Source of the DNA: Echinimonas agarilytica
Lineage (GTDB): Bacteria; Pseudomonadota; Gammaproteobacteria; Enterobacterales; Neiellaceae
DNA length: 64,000 nucleotides
Reading direction: 5' to 3'
NCBI RefSeq assembly: GCF_023703465.1
Contig: NZ_JAMQGP010000001.1
Coordinates: forward strand, 961,464-1,025,463
Position 1 is the first letter of the stretch. Each line of letters begins with the position of its first letter. The position numbers were made by a program, and so were the translations under genes. Positions 34,860-44,065 of the stretch are shown here, in pieces. The notes below the pieces were generated by a model that saw only the letters and a program-made list of their open reading frames with translations, had not been told where the DNA came from and searched no databases.

Positions 34860-35867
34860 CTACAGAATAAAGGGATGAAGATCGGCCGACTTTTTATCGA
34901 GCTGATGAATCGATTGAATACGGCGAACCGTCCGAGAGCGGCCTCGAATCAGCAGTGTTTCGGTTTCGGCAAGGTTGCCATTGCGCGTGACGCCACCAAG
35001 GAGTTCGCCTTTGGTGATGCCCGTTGCGGCAAATACCACTTTATCGGTACGTACCATTTCTTCAAGTGTGAGCACAACATTTGGCGTGACGCCCATGTCG
35101 CGACAACGTTCAACTTCCCAGCTGGCTAAGATACGATTCTCTTCAGTGTCGCCTTTGGCTTCTGTGCGGAGCATTAAACGGCCTTGCATATCACCGTCCA
35201 TTGCGCGAATCACTCCGGCCGATACAACACCCTCAGGTGCTCCGCCTACGGTGTACATCACATCTACTTCGCTGTTGGGCATACAGGTGAGAATCGACAG
35301 AGCAACATCTCCATCGGGCTCTGAGAAAACACGGCAGCCCATTTTGTGAAGCTCTTTGACAAGAGCATCGTGACGTGGCTTCGCCAGCATAGCGACCGTA
35401 ATGTCCGATAATGGCTTGTTTAATGCCTTTGATACATTCTCAATATTTTCGACAATCGACTTGTTCAGATCGATGGCCCCTTTAGCTCCCGGCCCTACAA
35501 CGAGCTTTTCCATGTACATGTCGGGCGCTTTGAGGAAACTACCTTTTTCCGCAACGGCCATCACTGCCAAGGCATTGCCTTGACCCATAGCGGTCATTCG
35601 AGTGCCTTCGATGGGATCGACCGCAATATCAACGCCATCGCCGCCTTTCCCTACTTTTTCGCCAATATAGAGCATGGGCGCTTCGTCAATTTCCCCTTCA
35701 CCGATGACAATTTCGCCATCAATCTCAACGTCGTTGAGCATTATTCGCATGGCCTTTACGGCCGCATCATCGGCTTTGTTCTTGTCGCCGCGTCCGAGCC
35801 ACTGGTAAGCAGCTAATGCTGCGGCTTCTGTGACGCGTGAAAATTCAATGGCTAGTTCTCGTTTCAT
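34860..35867 (-). CDS. glpX: Class II fructose-1,6-bisphosphatase
   Basis: A 335-residue enzyme, one short of E. coli GlpX (336). It converts fructose 1,6-bisphosphate to fructose 6-phosphate in gluconeogenesis. The start MKRELAIEFSRVTEAAALAA matches the E. coli protein start, so 35867 is chosen rather than the longer frame. Metal and substrate motifs: GEGEIDEAPMLYIGE, AVDPIEGTRMTAMGQGNAL and the C-terminal FAATGITKGELLGGV block. It stands alone with its own terminator; the next gene on the opposite strand is avtA. Confidence 0.95.
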   Translation of the reverse strand: MKRELAIEFSRVTEAAALAAYQWLGRGDKNKADDAAVKAMRIMLNDVEIDGEIVIGEGEIDEAPMLYIGEKVGKGGDGVDIAVDPIEGTRMTAMGQGNALAVMAVAEKGSFLKAPDMYMEKLVVGPGAKGAIDLNKSIVENIENVSKALNKPLSDITVAMLAKPRHDALVKELHKMGCRVFSEPDGDVALSILTCMPNSEVDVMYTVGGAPEGVVSAGVIRAMDGDMQGRLMLRTEAKGDTEENRILASWEVERCRDMGVTPNVVLTLEEMVRTDKVVFAATGITKGELLGGVTRNGNLAETETLLIRGRSRTVRRIQSIHQLDKKSADLHPFIL

Positions 35868-36018
35868 CGTGGGTTCCATGTTGGGGCGAGCGATCGGCAT
35901 TAGTATGCACAAGATAAATTTAGCTTTCTTATCAAAGCACAATAAACCTGATTTGGTTTGGCATTTTACAGGGTAGGAGTATGCTAAATAAATGCCTTTT
36001 ACTAAGTAGCCGTGTCGA

Positions 36019-37260
36019 ATGCACTCAAAGTTTGCAGAAAAATTTCTTCAGCATGCCGCCATTACCGAATTAATGGATGATCTGAATGAAGGGGTTCAAA
36101 CCCCAGGAATGTTGATGTTGGGAGGTGGGAACCCCGCTCAAATTCCTGATATCGCCGATGCGATAGACGCTGAATTACAGGCTCGAATGGAAGATGGTAG
36201 CCTAGTTCAGTCGCTGATGAATTATGACGGTCCACAAGGCAAAGACAGCTTTCGATTGGCACTTGCAGATGTGTTAACCGACTACTACGGAACGCCGGTG
36301 ACGCCCGACCATATCGCCCTCACGAATGGCAGCCAAAGTGCATTTTTCTATTTGATGAATCTGTTTGCGGGCACCACATCAGATGGCGTCAGAAAGCGCG
36401 TCATGTTACCTGTGTGCCCTGAGTATATTGGTTATGGCGATTTGGGGGTTGAAGAGGGCCTGTTTTGCACCGTCAAGCCCCGCATTGAACTGCTTCCGAA
36501 TCGAGAATTTAAGTATCACCCAGATTTTAACGCGCTTGAACTGGATGAATCCATTGGAGTGGTGTGCGTGTCTCGGCCAACCAATCCATCGGGCAACGTG
36601 GTGACTGACGATGAGCTAGCGGTGCTGGACCAAGCGTGTCGTTCGCATCAAATCCCGCTTATTATCGACAATGCCTATGGGGCGCCGTTTCCAAATATTT
36701 TGTTTGAGTCAGTTCAACCCATTTGGAATGACAACATCATTCTGTGTTTGAGTCTGTCAAAGTTAGGTCTGCCGGGCGCGCGATGCGGCATTGTTGTTGC
36801 TCGTCCGGAGGTCATCAAAGCGGTGAATAATCTCAATGCCATAATGGGCTTGGCTCCGGGCAGCGCAGGGCCCATCATAGCGCAAAACTGGGTACGCAAT
36901 GGCGACATGCTCCGGTTAAGCAATGAAGTGGTCAAAACCTACTATCAGTCTAGAGCTCAGCAGGTTGCAGACTGGTTGAAACAAGCCATTCCCGATGAGC
37001 GTTTTCGGATCCACAAACCCGAAGGAGCGATTTTCTTATGGCTTTGGTTTGATGAACTTCCGGTCACGAGCCGAATGCTCTATCGTTTGCTTAAAGATAA
37101 AGGATTGCTGTTGGTGGCTGGCGAGCACTTCTTCCCAGGGTTAACCGAGCCATGGCCGCATAAATATCAATGCATGCGATTGTCATATGCAGCTCCTGAG
37201 AAACAAGTGATTGAAGGCATTAGTATATTGGCCAACGTCATTAACGAGCTATATCAGTAG
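36019..37260 (+). CDS. avtA: Valine-pyruvate aminotransferase
   Basis: A 413-residue PLP-dependent fold-type I transaminase (E. coli AvtA 417). It exchanges amino groups between valine and pyruvate/alanine. Signatures: MLGGGNPAQIP at the start, LTNGSQSAFFYLMNLF, SRPTNPSGNVVTDDEL, IIDNAYGAPFPNI, and the PLP lysine in CLSLSKLGLPGARCG. GAIFLWLWF and LLVAGEHFFPG are the substrate-binding blocks. The ribosome site before the ATG is weak. Confidence 0.94.
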   Translation: MHSKFAEKFLQHAAITELMDDLNEGVQTPGMLMLGGGNPAQIPDIADAIDAELQARMEDGSLVQSLMNYDGPQGKDSFRLALADVLTDYYGTPVTPDHIALTNGSQSAFFYLMNLFAGTTSDGVRKRVMLPVCPEYIGYGDLGVEEGLFCTVKPRIELLPNREFKYHPDFNALELDESIGVVCVSRPTNPSGNVVTDDELAVLDQACRSHQIPLIIDNAYGAPFPNILFESVQPIWNDNIILCLSLSKLGLPGARCGIVVARPEVIKAVNNLNAIMGLAPGSAGPIIAQNWVRNGDMLRLSNEVVKTYYQSRAQQVADWLKQAIPDERFRIHKPEGAIFLWLWFDELPVTSRMLYRLLKDKGLLLVAGEHFFPGLTEPWPHKYQCMRLSYAAPEKQVIEGISILANVINELYQ

Positions 37261-37384
37261 CAGCCTGAGTTCCAGCGCATACGAATTTGTTCAATTCGGT
37301 ACTGGAACTTAAACAAACGCAGCTTTCAAAATTCGACTGCCGAATAATTATGCGATGTAAGTGCAAAAAAATGCGTTAGGTCAG

Positions 37385-37500
37385 TGTAATTGCAGTTTGA
37401 TCCCTCCTATAATCGGCGAACTTTTCATCAATATCCTTCTCGTAGCAACCACGCCTTTTAAGCGTGATCTCGAAAGGCAGCGATTTCAGCGGAGTACCTG
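37385..37500 (+). promoter_or_regulatory. serC promoter and foldable leader
   Basis: A perfect TATAAT at 37408-37413 (weak -35 TGTAAT, 17-base spacer) should start transcription near 37420. The 80-base leader can form CCTTCTCG (37435-37442) / CGAAAGG (37471-37477, one bulge) around the inner hairpin CACGC (37450-37454) / GCGTG (37462-37466). GGAG is 7 bases before the serC ATG. The alphaproteobacterial-type serC genes are known to carry a structured serC RNA motif; I could not confirm that this is one. Confidence 0.5.
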
Positions 37501-38619
37501 ATGGCTAAACCTGATTTAAAACCAGCGAACCCTAATTTTTCTTCTGGCCCATGTGCGAAACGTCCTGGCTATGATGTTAGTCAGCTCGATCTGTCGACTT
37601 TAGGTCGCTCTCATCGCTCAGCGATTGGTAAGAGCGCACTTCAAGAAACGATCGATAAAACAAAAGCTTTGTTAGGACTACCCGATGACTACCGTGTGGG
37701 CATTGTTCCAGCATCTGATACAGGTGCCATGGAAATGGTGATGTGGTCGATGCTAGGCGAGCGCCCGGTGGATGTCTTTGCATGGGAATCATTCGGTAAA
37801 GAATGGTTAACCGATGTAACCAAACAACTCAAAATCGAATCGAACAGCTACACCGCTGATTACGGCGAGCTGCCCGACTTTAATCAAGCTAACCCAGACA
37901 ACGACATGATCTTCACATGGAATGGCACCACGTCAGGCGTATGTGTTCCGAATGCCGACTGGATTAGTGATGAGCGCACAGGCTTGTCTATTTGTGATGC
38001 AACGTCGGCTGTATTTGCAATGGATATGCAGTGGGACAAGCTCGATGTGATCACCTTTAGCTGGCAGAAAGTTCTGGGTGGCGAAGGGGCGCATGGAGTT
38101 CTTATTTTAAGTCCTAAAGCCGTTGCTCGTCTTGAGTCTTACCAGCCTCCACGCGCTTTACCTAAGATTTTCCGTTTGGCCAAAGGTGGCAAGTTAATCG
38201 AAGGCATTTTTGAAGGCGCCACAATCAATACGCCTTCCATGTTGTGTGTGGCTGACTGTCTTGATGCTCTGAATTGGGTGGACAGCATTGGCGGCGCGCC
38301 AGCGTCGATTGCAAAATCAAAGCAAAACCTAGCCGTCATTGAGCAGTTTGTTGCGGCGCATGACTGGATTAGCTTTTTGGCTCAAACCGAACAAACGCGT
38401 TCAAATACATCGGTGTGTTTAACGCTGGATGCGACAGCCGATCAAGTGAAAGCTTTGGTTAAATTGCTGGGCCAAGAAGGTGTTGCCTTAGATATTGGTG
38501 CTTATCGCGATGCGCCTGCAGGCCTTCGAGTTTGGTGTGGAGCAACGGTCGAAGCGAGTGACTTAGAAGCATTAATGCCTTGGTTAGCGTGGGCTTATGC
38601 AGAAGTGACCACAGCCTAG
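37501..38619 (+). CDS. serC: Phosphoserine aminotransferase, alphaproteobacterial/methanogen type
   Basis: A 372-residue PLP transaminase that converts 3-phosphohydroxypyruvate to phosphoserine. It is the longer type found in alphaproteobacteria and Methanosarcina ([18 protein letters not shown] start, [35 protein letters not shown] lysine in [16 protein letters not shown]), not the E. coli SerC type of about 362 residues. It is followed after 32 bases by a second 3-phosphoglycerate dehydrogenase homologue, so the two make a serine-synthesis operon. Its type and pairing hint that it was acquired by transfer. Confidence 0.92.
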   Translation: MAKPDLKPANPNFSSGPCAKRPGYDVSQLDLSTLGRSHRSAIGKSALQETIDKTKALLGLPDDYRVGIVPASDTGAMEMVMWSMLGERPVDVFAWESFGKEWLTDVTKQLKIESNSYTADYGELPDFNQANPDNDMIFTWNGTTSGVCVPNADWISDERTGLSICDATSAVFAMDMQWDKLDVITFSWQKVLGGEGAHGVLILSPKAVARLESYQPPRALPKIFRLAKGGKLIEGIFEGATINTPSMLCVADCLDALNWVDSIGGAPASIAKSKQNLAVIEQFVAAHDWISFLAQTEQTRSNTSVCLTLDATADQVKALVKLLGQEGVALDIGAYRDAPAGLRVWCGATVEASDLEALMPWLAWAYAEVTTA

Positions 38620-38651
38620 TTTTCATTTAACGGATATTAAGGAATTCAAGG

Positions 38652-39821
38652 ATGCACTCAATTCGAACTTACAACGCGATTAGCCCAACAGGTCTATCGC
38701 TGTTCCCTTCAGATAGTTACCACGTTGATAGCGTCGTAGGCGAACCCGACGCCATTATGTTACGCAGCCACAACCTTCATCAGGAATCTTTTCCTGATAA
38801 GGTTAAAGCGATTGCACGTTGTGGTGCGGGTGTGAACAACATTCCAATCGAACAATGTACAGAGCAAGGCATCGTGGTGTTTAACACTCCTGGCGCCAAT
38901 GCAAATGCGGTAAAAGAGCTGGTGTTGGCGGGTATGTTAATGTCATCGCGCAACTTATCTACTGCAGCAGAGTTTTGTCAGAACTTAGACCAATCACTTG
39001 CCATTGAAGACTTCAACAAGTTGGTTGAAGGCGGGAAGAAGCGGTTTGTGGGCTCTGAACTCACGGGTAAAACCTTGGGGGTGATAGGCCTAGGCGCAAT
39101 CGGAGCAAACGTGGCGCATGCTGCATTGGCGTTGGGCATGAAGGTTGTAGGCTATGATCCTGTGTTGTCGGTTGACGCCGCTTGGCGCTTATCTTCAGAG
39201 GTTGAGAGGGCCGATAATCTGCCTTCTTTATTGGCTCGGTGTGACTTTGTTACAGTTCACGTGCCTGCCAATGAATATACCGTTAACATGCTGAATGCAG
39301 AAAATTTGGAGCAAGCAAAGCGCGGTTTGGTCATTTTGAACTTTGCGAGAGGCACAATAGTCGAAGAAAATGCGATTGTTTCTGAGATAGAAAGTGGTCG
39401 AATTCATCGTTATGTGAGCGATTTTCCGTCGGCTCAACTAATGGGTCGAGAGCAGGTTATTTTATTACCTCATCTTGGTGCAAGCACCGGTGAAGCGGAA
39501 GATAACTGCGCTCAAATGGCGGCTCGCCAGCTGATGGACTTCTTGGAGAACGGCAATATCAAAAATTCCGTCAACTTCCCTGAAATCCACTTGAGCCGTA
39601 CAGAAGGGCATCGAATTGCGTTTGCCAATGACAACGTGCCTAAGGTATTAAGTACCGTTTTAGCTGTGTTGTCAGACATGGATATCAACGTCATCGACAT
39701 GCTCAATAAAAGTCGTGGCGAAATTGCGTATACCATTCTGGATGTGGAACATTTACCCACCGACGACCTCATCCAAGCTATAGAAAATATCGAACACGTT
39801 TTCCATGTAAATGTCTTCTAA
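38652..39821 (+). CDS. serA: D-3-phosphoglycerate dehydrogenase homologue with ACT domain
   Basis: A 389-residue SerA-family dehydrogenase distinct from the 409-residue SerA at 50801. It has the SerA substrate motif (AIARCGAGVNNIPIEQC), the Rossmann motif TLGVIGLGAIGANVAHA, the Arg/Glu/His catalytic set (FARGTIVEEN, DFPSAQ, LLPHLGASTGEAEDN) and a short C-terminal ACT domain (VLAVLSDMDINVIDMLN). NAD-dependent oxidation of 3-phosphoglycerate is expected. AAGGA is 8 bases before the ATG. Together with serC upstream it would supply two successive steps of serine synthesis. The lack of an additional regulatory domain argues for simpler control than the long type. Confidence 0.9.
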   Translation: MHSIRTYNAISPTGLSLFPSDSYHVDSVVGEPDAIMLRSHNLHQESFPDKVKAIARCGAGVNNIPIEQCTEQGIVVFNTPGANANAVKELVLAGMLMSSRNLSTAAEFCQNLDQSLAIEDFNKLVEGGKKRFVGSELTGKTLGVIGLGAIGANVAHAALALGMKVVGYDPVLSVDAAWRLSSEVERADNLPSLLARCDFVTVHVPANEYTVNMLNAENLEQAKRGLVILNFARGTIVEENAIVSEIESGRIHRYVSDFPSAQLMGREQVILLPHLGASTGEAEDNCAQMAARQLMDFLENGNIKNSVNFPEIHLSRTEGHRIAFANDNVPKVLSTVLAVLSDMDINVIDMLNKSRGEIAYTILDVEHLPTDDLIQAIENIEHVFHVNVF

Positions 39822-39829
39822 ATAACTTC

Positions 39830-39851
39830 GCCCACGGTTTCTACCGTGGGC
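39830..39851 (+). terminator. Hairpin after the serC-serA operon
   Basis: GCCCACGGT and ACCGTGGGC form a perfect 9-base stem with a TTCT loop. Only AAAATTG follows, so the T run is missing; likely a terminator or a stabilising 3' structure. Confidence 0.55.
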
Positions 39852-39932
39852 AAAATTGCATGTCCATAACTTGCGGATGTTACCGTTAAGCGCAATTTGT
39901 TGATTTAATGTAAGTGTCTGGTTTAAATAGAA

Positions 39933-39990
39933 TTGCTAGTCAAATTATTCATTTTCCAGTATTCCGATTTAGCTCACATTGTTTGCTAGT
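39933..39990 (+). repeat. Direct repeat upstream of xylF
   Basis: TTGCTAGT at 39933-39940 and again at 39983-39990, each followed by an A/T-rich AAAT, 50 bases apart (about five turns of DNA), in the 250 bases before xylF. A possible pair of activator sites. A TCACA half site at 39974 might be part of a CRP site. Confidence 0.35.
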
Positions 39991-40119
39991 AAATGTATTT
40001 TATGAACCTCAAAAACAAATATCGTTATTGTTCCAGCTTTTGACTGTTCTAGTCTGAATTCAGGCCCGAATATGTTTGCCCCGCACAACAGTTCGCCACA
40101 TTTAACAAGGAACATAATT

Positions 40120-41112
40120 ATGCGAGTACTACTATCTGTAATGATTGGCTGCATTGCGCTGATATCTTCACCTGTGATGGCAAAAGTAAAAATAGGAATG
40201 GCGATTGACGACCTGCGTTTAGAGCGTTGGCAAAAAGACAGGGACTACTTTGTTGCCAAAGCCGAAGCGCTTGGAGCAAAGGTCTATGTACAGTCTGCGA
40301 ACGGCAATGAAACGACTCAAATTTCCCAAATTGAAAATATGATTGCGCGCGGCGTTGATGTGCTTGTCATTATTCCTTACAACGGCGAAGTGCTTGGCAA
40401 TGTTGTAAAAGAAGCCAAACGTGATGGCATTAAAGTCATATCGTACGACCGCTTAATTAAGAATGCTGACATCGACCTTTATGTGTCATTTGATAATGAG
40501 AAGGTCGGTGAAATTCAAGCGACTGCTTTAACCTCGATTAAAGACAACGGCAATTTCTTTATGATGGGCGGTTCGCCTGTAGACAATAACGCTCACTTGT
40601 TCCGAAAGGGCCAAATGAACGTTATTCAGCCATTGGTTGATGCGGGTAAAATTAACATTGTCGGTGATCAATGGGTGGATTCTTGGTTGGCCGAAAATGC
40701 ATTAAAAATTATGGAAAATGCGCTGACAGCAAACGACAACAACATCGATGTAGTTGTGGCCTCAAATGATTCAACCGCGGGGGGCGCCATTCAAGCACTT
40801 GAAGCGCAAGGTCTCTCTGGAAAAGTACTTATTTCTGGTCAAGATGCAGAAATTGCAGCGGTACGCCGCGTTGTTGCTGGCACGCAAACCATGACGGTTT
40901 ACAAGCCGATTAGCAACTTGGCTGAAAAATCAGCTGAACTTGCATTCGCATTAGCCAAAGGCGAAACCTTAAACACCACTGCCGAAATCGATAACGGATT
41001 CAAGACGGTGCCTTCTTATCTGTTAGAGCCTATTGCGGTCGATAAGTCCAACATTGACGCAACCATCATTGCTGACGGTTACCATTCTAAAGCAGACGTA
41101 TATCAAAAATAA
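40120..41112 (+). CDS. xylF: D-xylose ABC transporter, periplasmic binding protein
   Basis: A 330-residue type I periplasmic binding protein like E. coli XylF (330). Signal peptide through about residue 21 (SSPVMA). Typical blocks: VKIGMAIDDLRLERWQKDRDYF, VYVQSANGNETTQISQIENM, VISYDRLI, DLYVSFDNEKVGE, MMGGSPVDNNAHL, VASNDSTAGGAI and ISGQDAEIAAVRR. AAGGAA precedes the ATG at 40120; longer frames would spoil the signal peptide. First gene of the xylFGH operon; the sugar is probably xylose, although closely related binding proteins take other pentoses. Confidence 0.93.
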   Translation: MRVLLSVMIGCIALISSPVMAKVKIGMAIDDLRLERWQKDRDYFVAKAEALGAKVYVQSANGNETTQISQIENMIARGVDVLVIIPYNGEVLGNVVKEAKRDGIKVISYDRLIKNADIDLYVSFDNEKVGEIQATALTSIKDNGNFFMMGGSPVDNNAHLFRKGQMNVIQPLVDAGKINIVGDQWVDSWLAENALKIMENALTANDNNIDVVVASNDSTAGGAIQALEAQGLSGKVLISGQDAEIAAVRRVVAGTQTMTVYKPISNLAEKSAELAFALAKGETLNTTAEIDNGFKTVPSYLLEPIAVDKSNIDATIIADGYHSKADVYQK

Positions 41113-41161
41113 TATTGCCTGATGTAGCGGTGGCCGGCAAAGCCACCGCCTAGGAGTTTTC

Positions 41162-42691
41162 ATGTCCCAAGCAATGCTTGAAATGCGTGACATTATTAAA
41201 GAATTTAGTGGTGTTAGAGCATTAAATGGTGTCGATCTGTGCCTTAATCCTGGCGAAGTGGTTTCGTTATGTGGTGAAAATGGATCGGGTAAATCAACAC
41301 TAATGAAAGTTCTATCTGGTATTTATCCGAAGGGTGAATATCAGGGAGAGATTAAGCTCGATGGCCAGACCTATGAAGTCTCAGGCATCAAAGATGCCGA
41401 ACGAAAAGGCATTGCCATTATTCACCAAGAATTGGCGTTGATTAAAGAGCTAACCATTCTTGAAAATCTATTTTTAGGTGATGAAATCAGCCAATTTGGT
41501 GTGCTAAATCATACTCAGATGTATAAAAAAGCACAGACCATGCTGGAGCGTGTGGGTCTCACTATGTCGCCCGACACTCCGATTCTAGAATTGGGCGTGG
41601 GCCAGCAACAGTTAGTCGAAATTGCAAAAGCCTTGGGCAAAAATGCACGAATTTTGATTCTTGATGAGCCAACCTCCTCACTCACTGAAAGCGAAACTGA
41701 AGTTTTGCTGAACATTGTGATGCAGTTGAAGTCGGAAGGTGTCAGTTGTGTGTATATCTCGCACAAACTGAACGAAGTTTTAGCGATTTCCGATGGCGTA
41801 TGCGTCATTCGAGATGGTGACCATATTGGTACTCGTTCTGCCGCTGACTTAACCCAAGATGACATTATCACCATGATGGTTGGACGAGAGCTCACAGAGT
41901 TATTTCCACGAGAAGAGCACGACATTGGAGAGGTGTTGCTGGAAGTGAACAATGCCAATGCATGGCATGCTAGTAATCAACATATCAAGCTGGTTGATGA
42001 TGTCTCGTTCGAGATCCGAAAAGGCGAGATTTTAGGCGTGTCGGGACTCGTCGGAGCTGGTCGAACAGAGCTTATGCAATGTATCTTTGGCTGTTACCCT
42101 GCTCGTTACCAAATCGACATTTGTATGAATGGCGAAGGGGTTGATATATCAACACCGCGCGAAGCAATGGACCAAGGGATTACCATGGTGCCTGAAGATC
42201 GCAAGCGTCATGGCATTGTGCCGATTATGTCGGTAGGTTCAAACATCACGCTGGCGAGCCTATCCTCGTTTGGCAATTGCATGGGGCAGCTCAATGAAGC
42301 CCAAGAGCATGCTGAAATCGACCGTGCAATTGCTCGTTTAACCGTCAAGACAGCCACGCCAGAGCAAGAAATTCGCTCTTTAAGTGGCGGCAACCAACAA
42401 AAAGCGATTCTTGCGAAATGTTTGATGCTCAATCCTAAGGTTCTAATTTTAGATGAACCAACACGCGGTATCGATGTGGGTGCCAAATATGAAATTTACA
42501 AATTGATGTTTACGCTCGTCAAACAAGGTATGGCGATCATTATGGTGTCGTCTGAACTGCCCGAAGTCTTGGGTATCAGTGACCGAGTGTTGGTCATGCA
42601 CGAAGGCAAATTAAAAGGCAACCTTGTGAATAACGAGTTGACTCAAGAACAAGTGATGGATTGCGCGCTTACGGAAACAGGTGGTAACTAA
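41162..42691 (+). CDS. xylG: D-xylose ABC transporter, ATP-binding protein
   Basis: A 509-residue ATPase of two fused nucleotide-binding domains, as usual for sugar ABC importers of the XylG/RbsA/MglA group. First domain: Walker [10 protein letters not shown] near residue 38, signature region [17 protein letters not shown], Walker [12 protein letters not shown]. Second: GLVGAGRTE replaces the usual Walker A Lys region, with signature [13 protein letters not shown] and Walker [17 protein letters not shown] 6 bases before the ATG. It lies 49 bases after xylF and its stop is 1 base before the xylH ATG. Confidence 0.94.
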   Translation: MSQAMLEMRDIIKEFSGVRALNGVDLCLNPGEVVSLCGENGSGKSTLMKVLSGIYPKGEYQGEIKLDGQTYEVSGIKDAERKGIAIIHQELALIKELTILENLFLGDEISQFGVLNHTQMYKKAQTMLERVGLTMSPDTPILELGVGQQQLVEIAKALGKNARILILDEPTSSLTESETEVLLNIVMQLKSEGVSCVYISHKLNEVLAISDGVCVIRDGDHIGTRSAADLTQDDIITMMVGRELTELFPREEHDIGEVLLEVNNANAWHASNQHIKLVDDVSFEIRKGEILGVSGLVGAGRTELMQCIFGCYPARYQIDICMNGEGVDISTPREAMDQGITMVPEDRKRHGIVPIMSVGSNITLASLSSFGNCMGQLNEAQEHAEIDRAIARLTVKTATPEQEIRSLSGGNQQKAILAKCLMLNPKVLILDEPTRGIDVGAKYEIYKLMFTLVKQGMAIIMVSSELPEVLGISDRVLVMHEGKLKGNLVNNELTQEQVMDCALTETGGN

Positions 42692-42692
42692 A

Positions 42693-43844
42693 ATGTCTCA
42701 TGCAAGCTCCTCAATAATGGCAAAAATCAAAGCCATTAACTTACAAACCTTAGTCATGGTTGGCGCGATTATCGCTATCGCTATCTTCTTTAGCATTGCC
42801 ACCGAGGGTGACTACCTTACAACTCGAAATATTTCGAACTTACTGCGTCAAACTGCAATCACTGGCATTCTAGCCATTGGTATGGTGTTTGTGATTGTCT
42901 CGGCTGAAATTGACCTATCGGTCGGCTCCATGATGGGACTGCTCGGTGGTGTCGCTGCAATTCTTGATGTGTGGTACGGCTGGCCGCTCCCGTTAACGAT
43001 CGTGGTGACGCTCATTGCAGGCTTGCTATTGGGCAGTTGGAATGGTTGGTGGGTGGCGTACCGCAAAGTGCCTTCGTTCATTGTGACTCTGGCCGGTATG
43101 CTGGCATTTCGTGGCATATTAATCGGTATTACGGGCGGTACAACCGTCGCACCAACCTCCGATGCCATGGGCATCATGGGCCAAAGTTACTTGCCGAATA
43201 CCATCAGCTTAGTGATTGGTGCGGTTGCCTTTGCATTGTTTGTCACCTGGGTACTACGCACCCGTTCACAACGTCAACAGCACAAGCTCGATGTGCGCCC
43301 AATGGCGCAACAGTTATTGGGTTTAGTCGCCGGAGCGCTTGCGCTACTGGTGTTGTTATTGGTGTTGAATGACTATCGGGGTGTGCCAACGCCAGTGTTA
43401 ATCTTAGCGGGCCTCATGATTGTGTTGGGGTTTATTGCAAAGAAAACCGCATTTGGTCGCCGAGTTTATGCAGTGGGTGGCAACTTAGAGGCAAGCCGCT
43501 TATCGGGTTTGAGTGTTGAACGCATAAAAATGGGCGTATTTGCACTGAATGGTTTGATGGTTGCGATTGCCGCTCTGATCTTAAGTTCACGCTTAGGTGC
43601 AGGCTCGCCTTCTGCTGGTAATATGGCCGAACTCGATGCCATTGCTGCTTGTGTAATTGGCGGCACCAGCTTAGCCGGTGGCGTAGGAACTGTGTTTGGT
43701 GCGGTATTGGGCGCGCTTATCATGGTAAGTCTAGACAATGGCATGAGCATGCTTGATGTACCCACGTATTGGCAGTATGTGGTGAAAGGCTCCATCTTAT
43801 TGCTTGCAGTATGGATGGACGTGGCCAGTAAAGCCAAACGATAA
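42693..43844 (+). CDS. xylH: D-xylose ABC transporter, permease
   Basis: A 383-residue membrane protein with about 10 TM helices (first, [20 protein letters not shown]; then [23 protein letters not shown], in parts). The [15 protein letters not shown] and [15 protein letters not shown] motifs are conserved in the XylH/RbsC family. The ATG at 42693 is taken over the upstream GTG inside xylG. It ends the operon before a terminator. No xylose isomerase or kinase gene is in the window, so the imported pentose must be catabolised by genes elsewhere. Confidence 0.93.
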   Translation: MSHASSSIMAKIKAINLQTLVMVGAIIAIAIFFSIATEGDYLTTRNISNLLRQTAITGILAIGMVFVIVSAEIDLSVGSMMGLLGGVAAILDVWYGWPLPLTIVVTLIAGLLLGSWNGWWVAYRKVPSFIVTLAGMLAFRGILIGITGGTTVAPTSDAMGIMGQSYLPNTISLVIGAVAFALFVTWVLRTRSQRQQHKLDVRPMAQQLLGLVAGALALLVLLLVLNDYRGVPTPVLILAGLMIVLGFIAKKTAFGRRVYAVGGNLEASRLSGLSVERIKMGVFALNGLMVAIAALILSSRLGAGSPSAGNMAELDAIAACVIGGTSLAGGVGTVFGAVLGALIMVSLDNGMSMLDVPTYWQYVVKGSILLLAVWMDVASKAKR

Positions 43845-43855
43845 TCATCTTTGTG

Positions 43856-43883
43856 AAAAAGAGCCGGTAACGCCGGCTTTTTT
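43856..43883 (+). terminator. Terminator of xylFGH
   Basis: AAAAAGAGCCGG and CCGGCTTTTTT with a TAACG loop, 12 bases after the xylH stop; a strong hairpin with a T run. Confidence 0.92.
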
Positions 43884-44065
43884 ATATCAAACTGTTCACC
43901 TTACGCGTGTTCTGCGCGATTGCTTCCATGCTGAAAAATGTGATGTATACCATTTGCTGACATAGTTAGCCAATTTGGCCAAGGTCAGCCGCTTATCTGT
44001 GACTAACATCGAGCTTCTATGCCAAGGCATGATGCCGTTCAAATGGCCATGTATTAAGGATTCTA

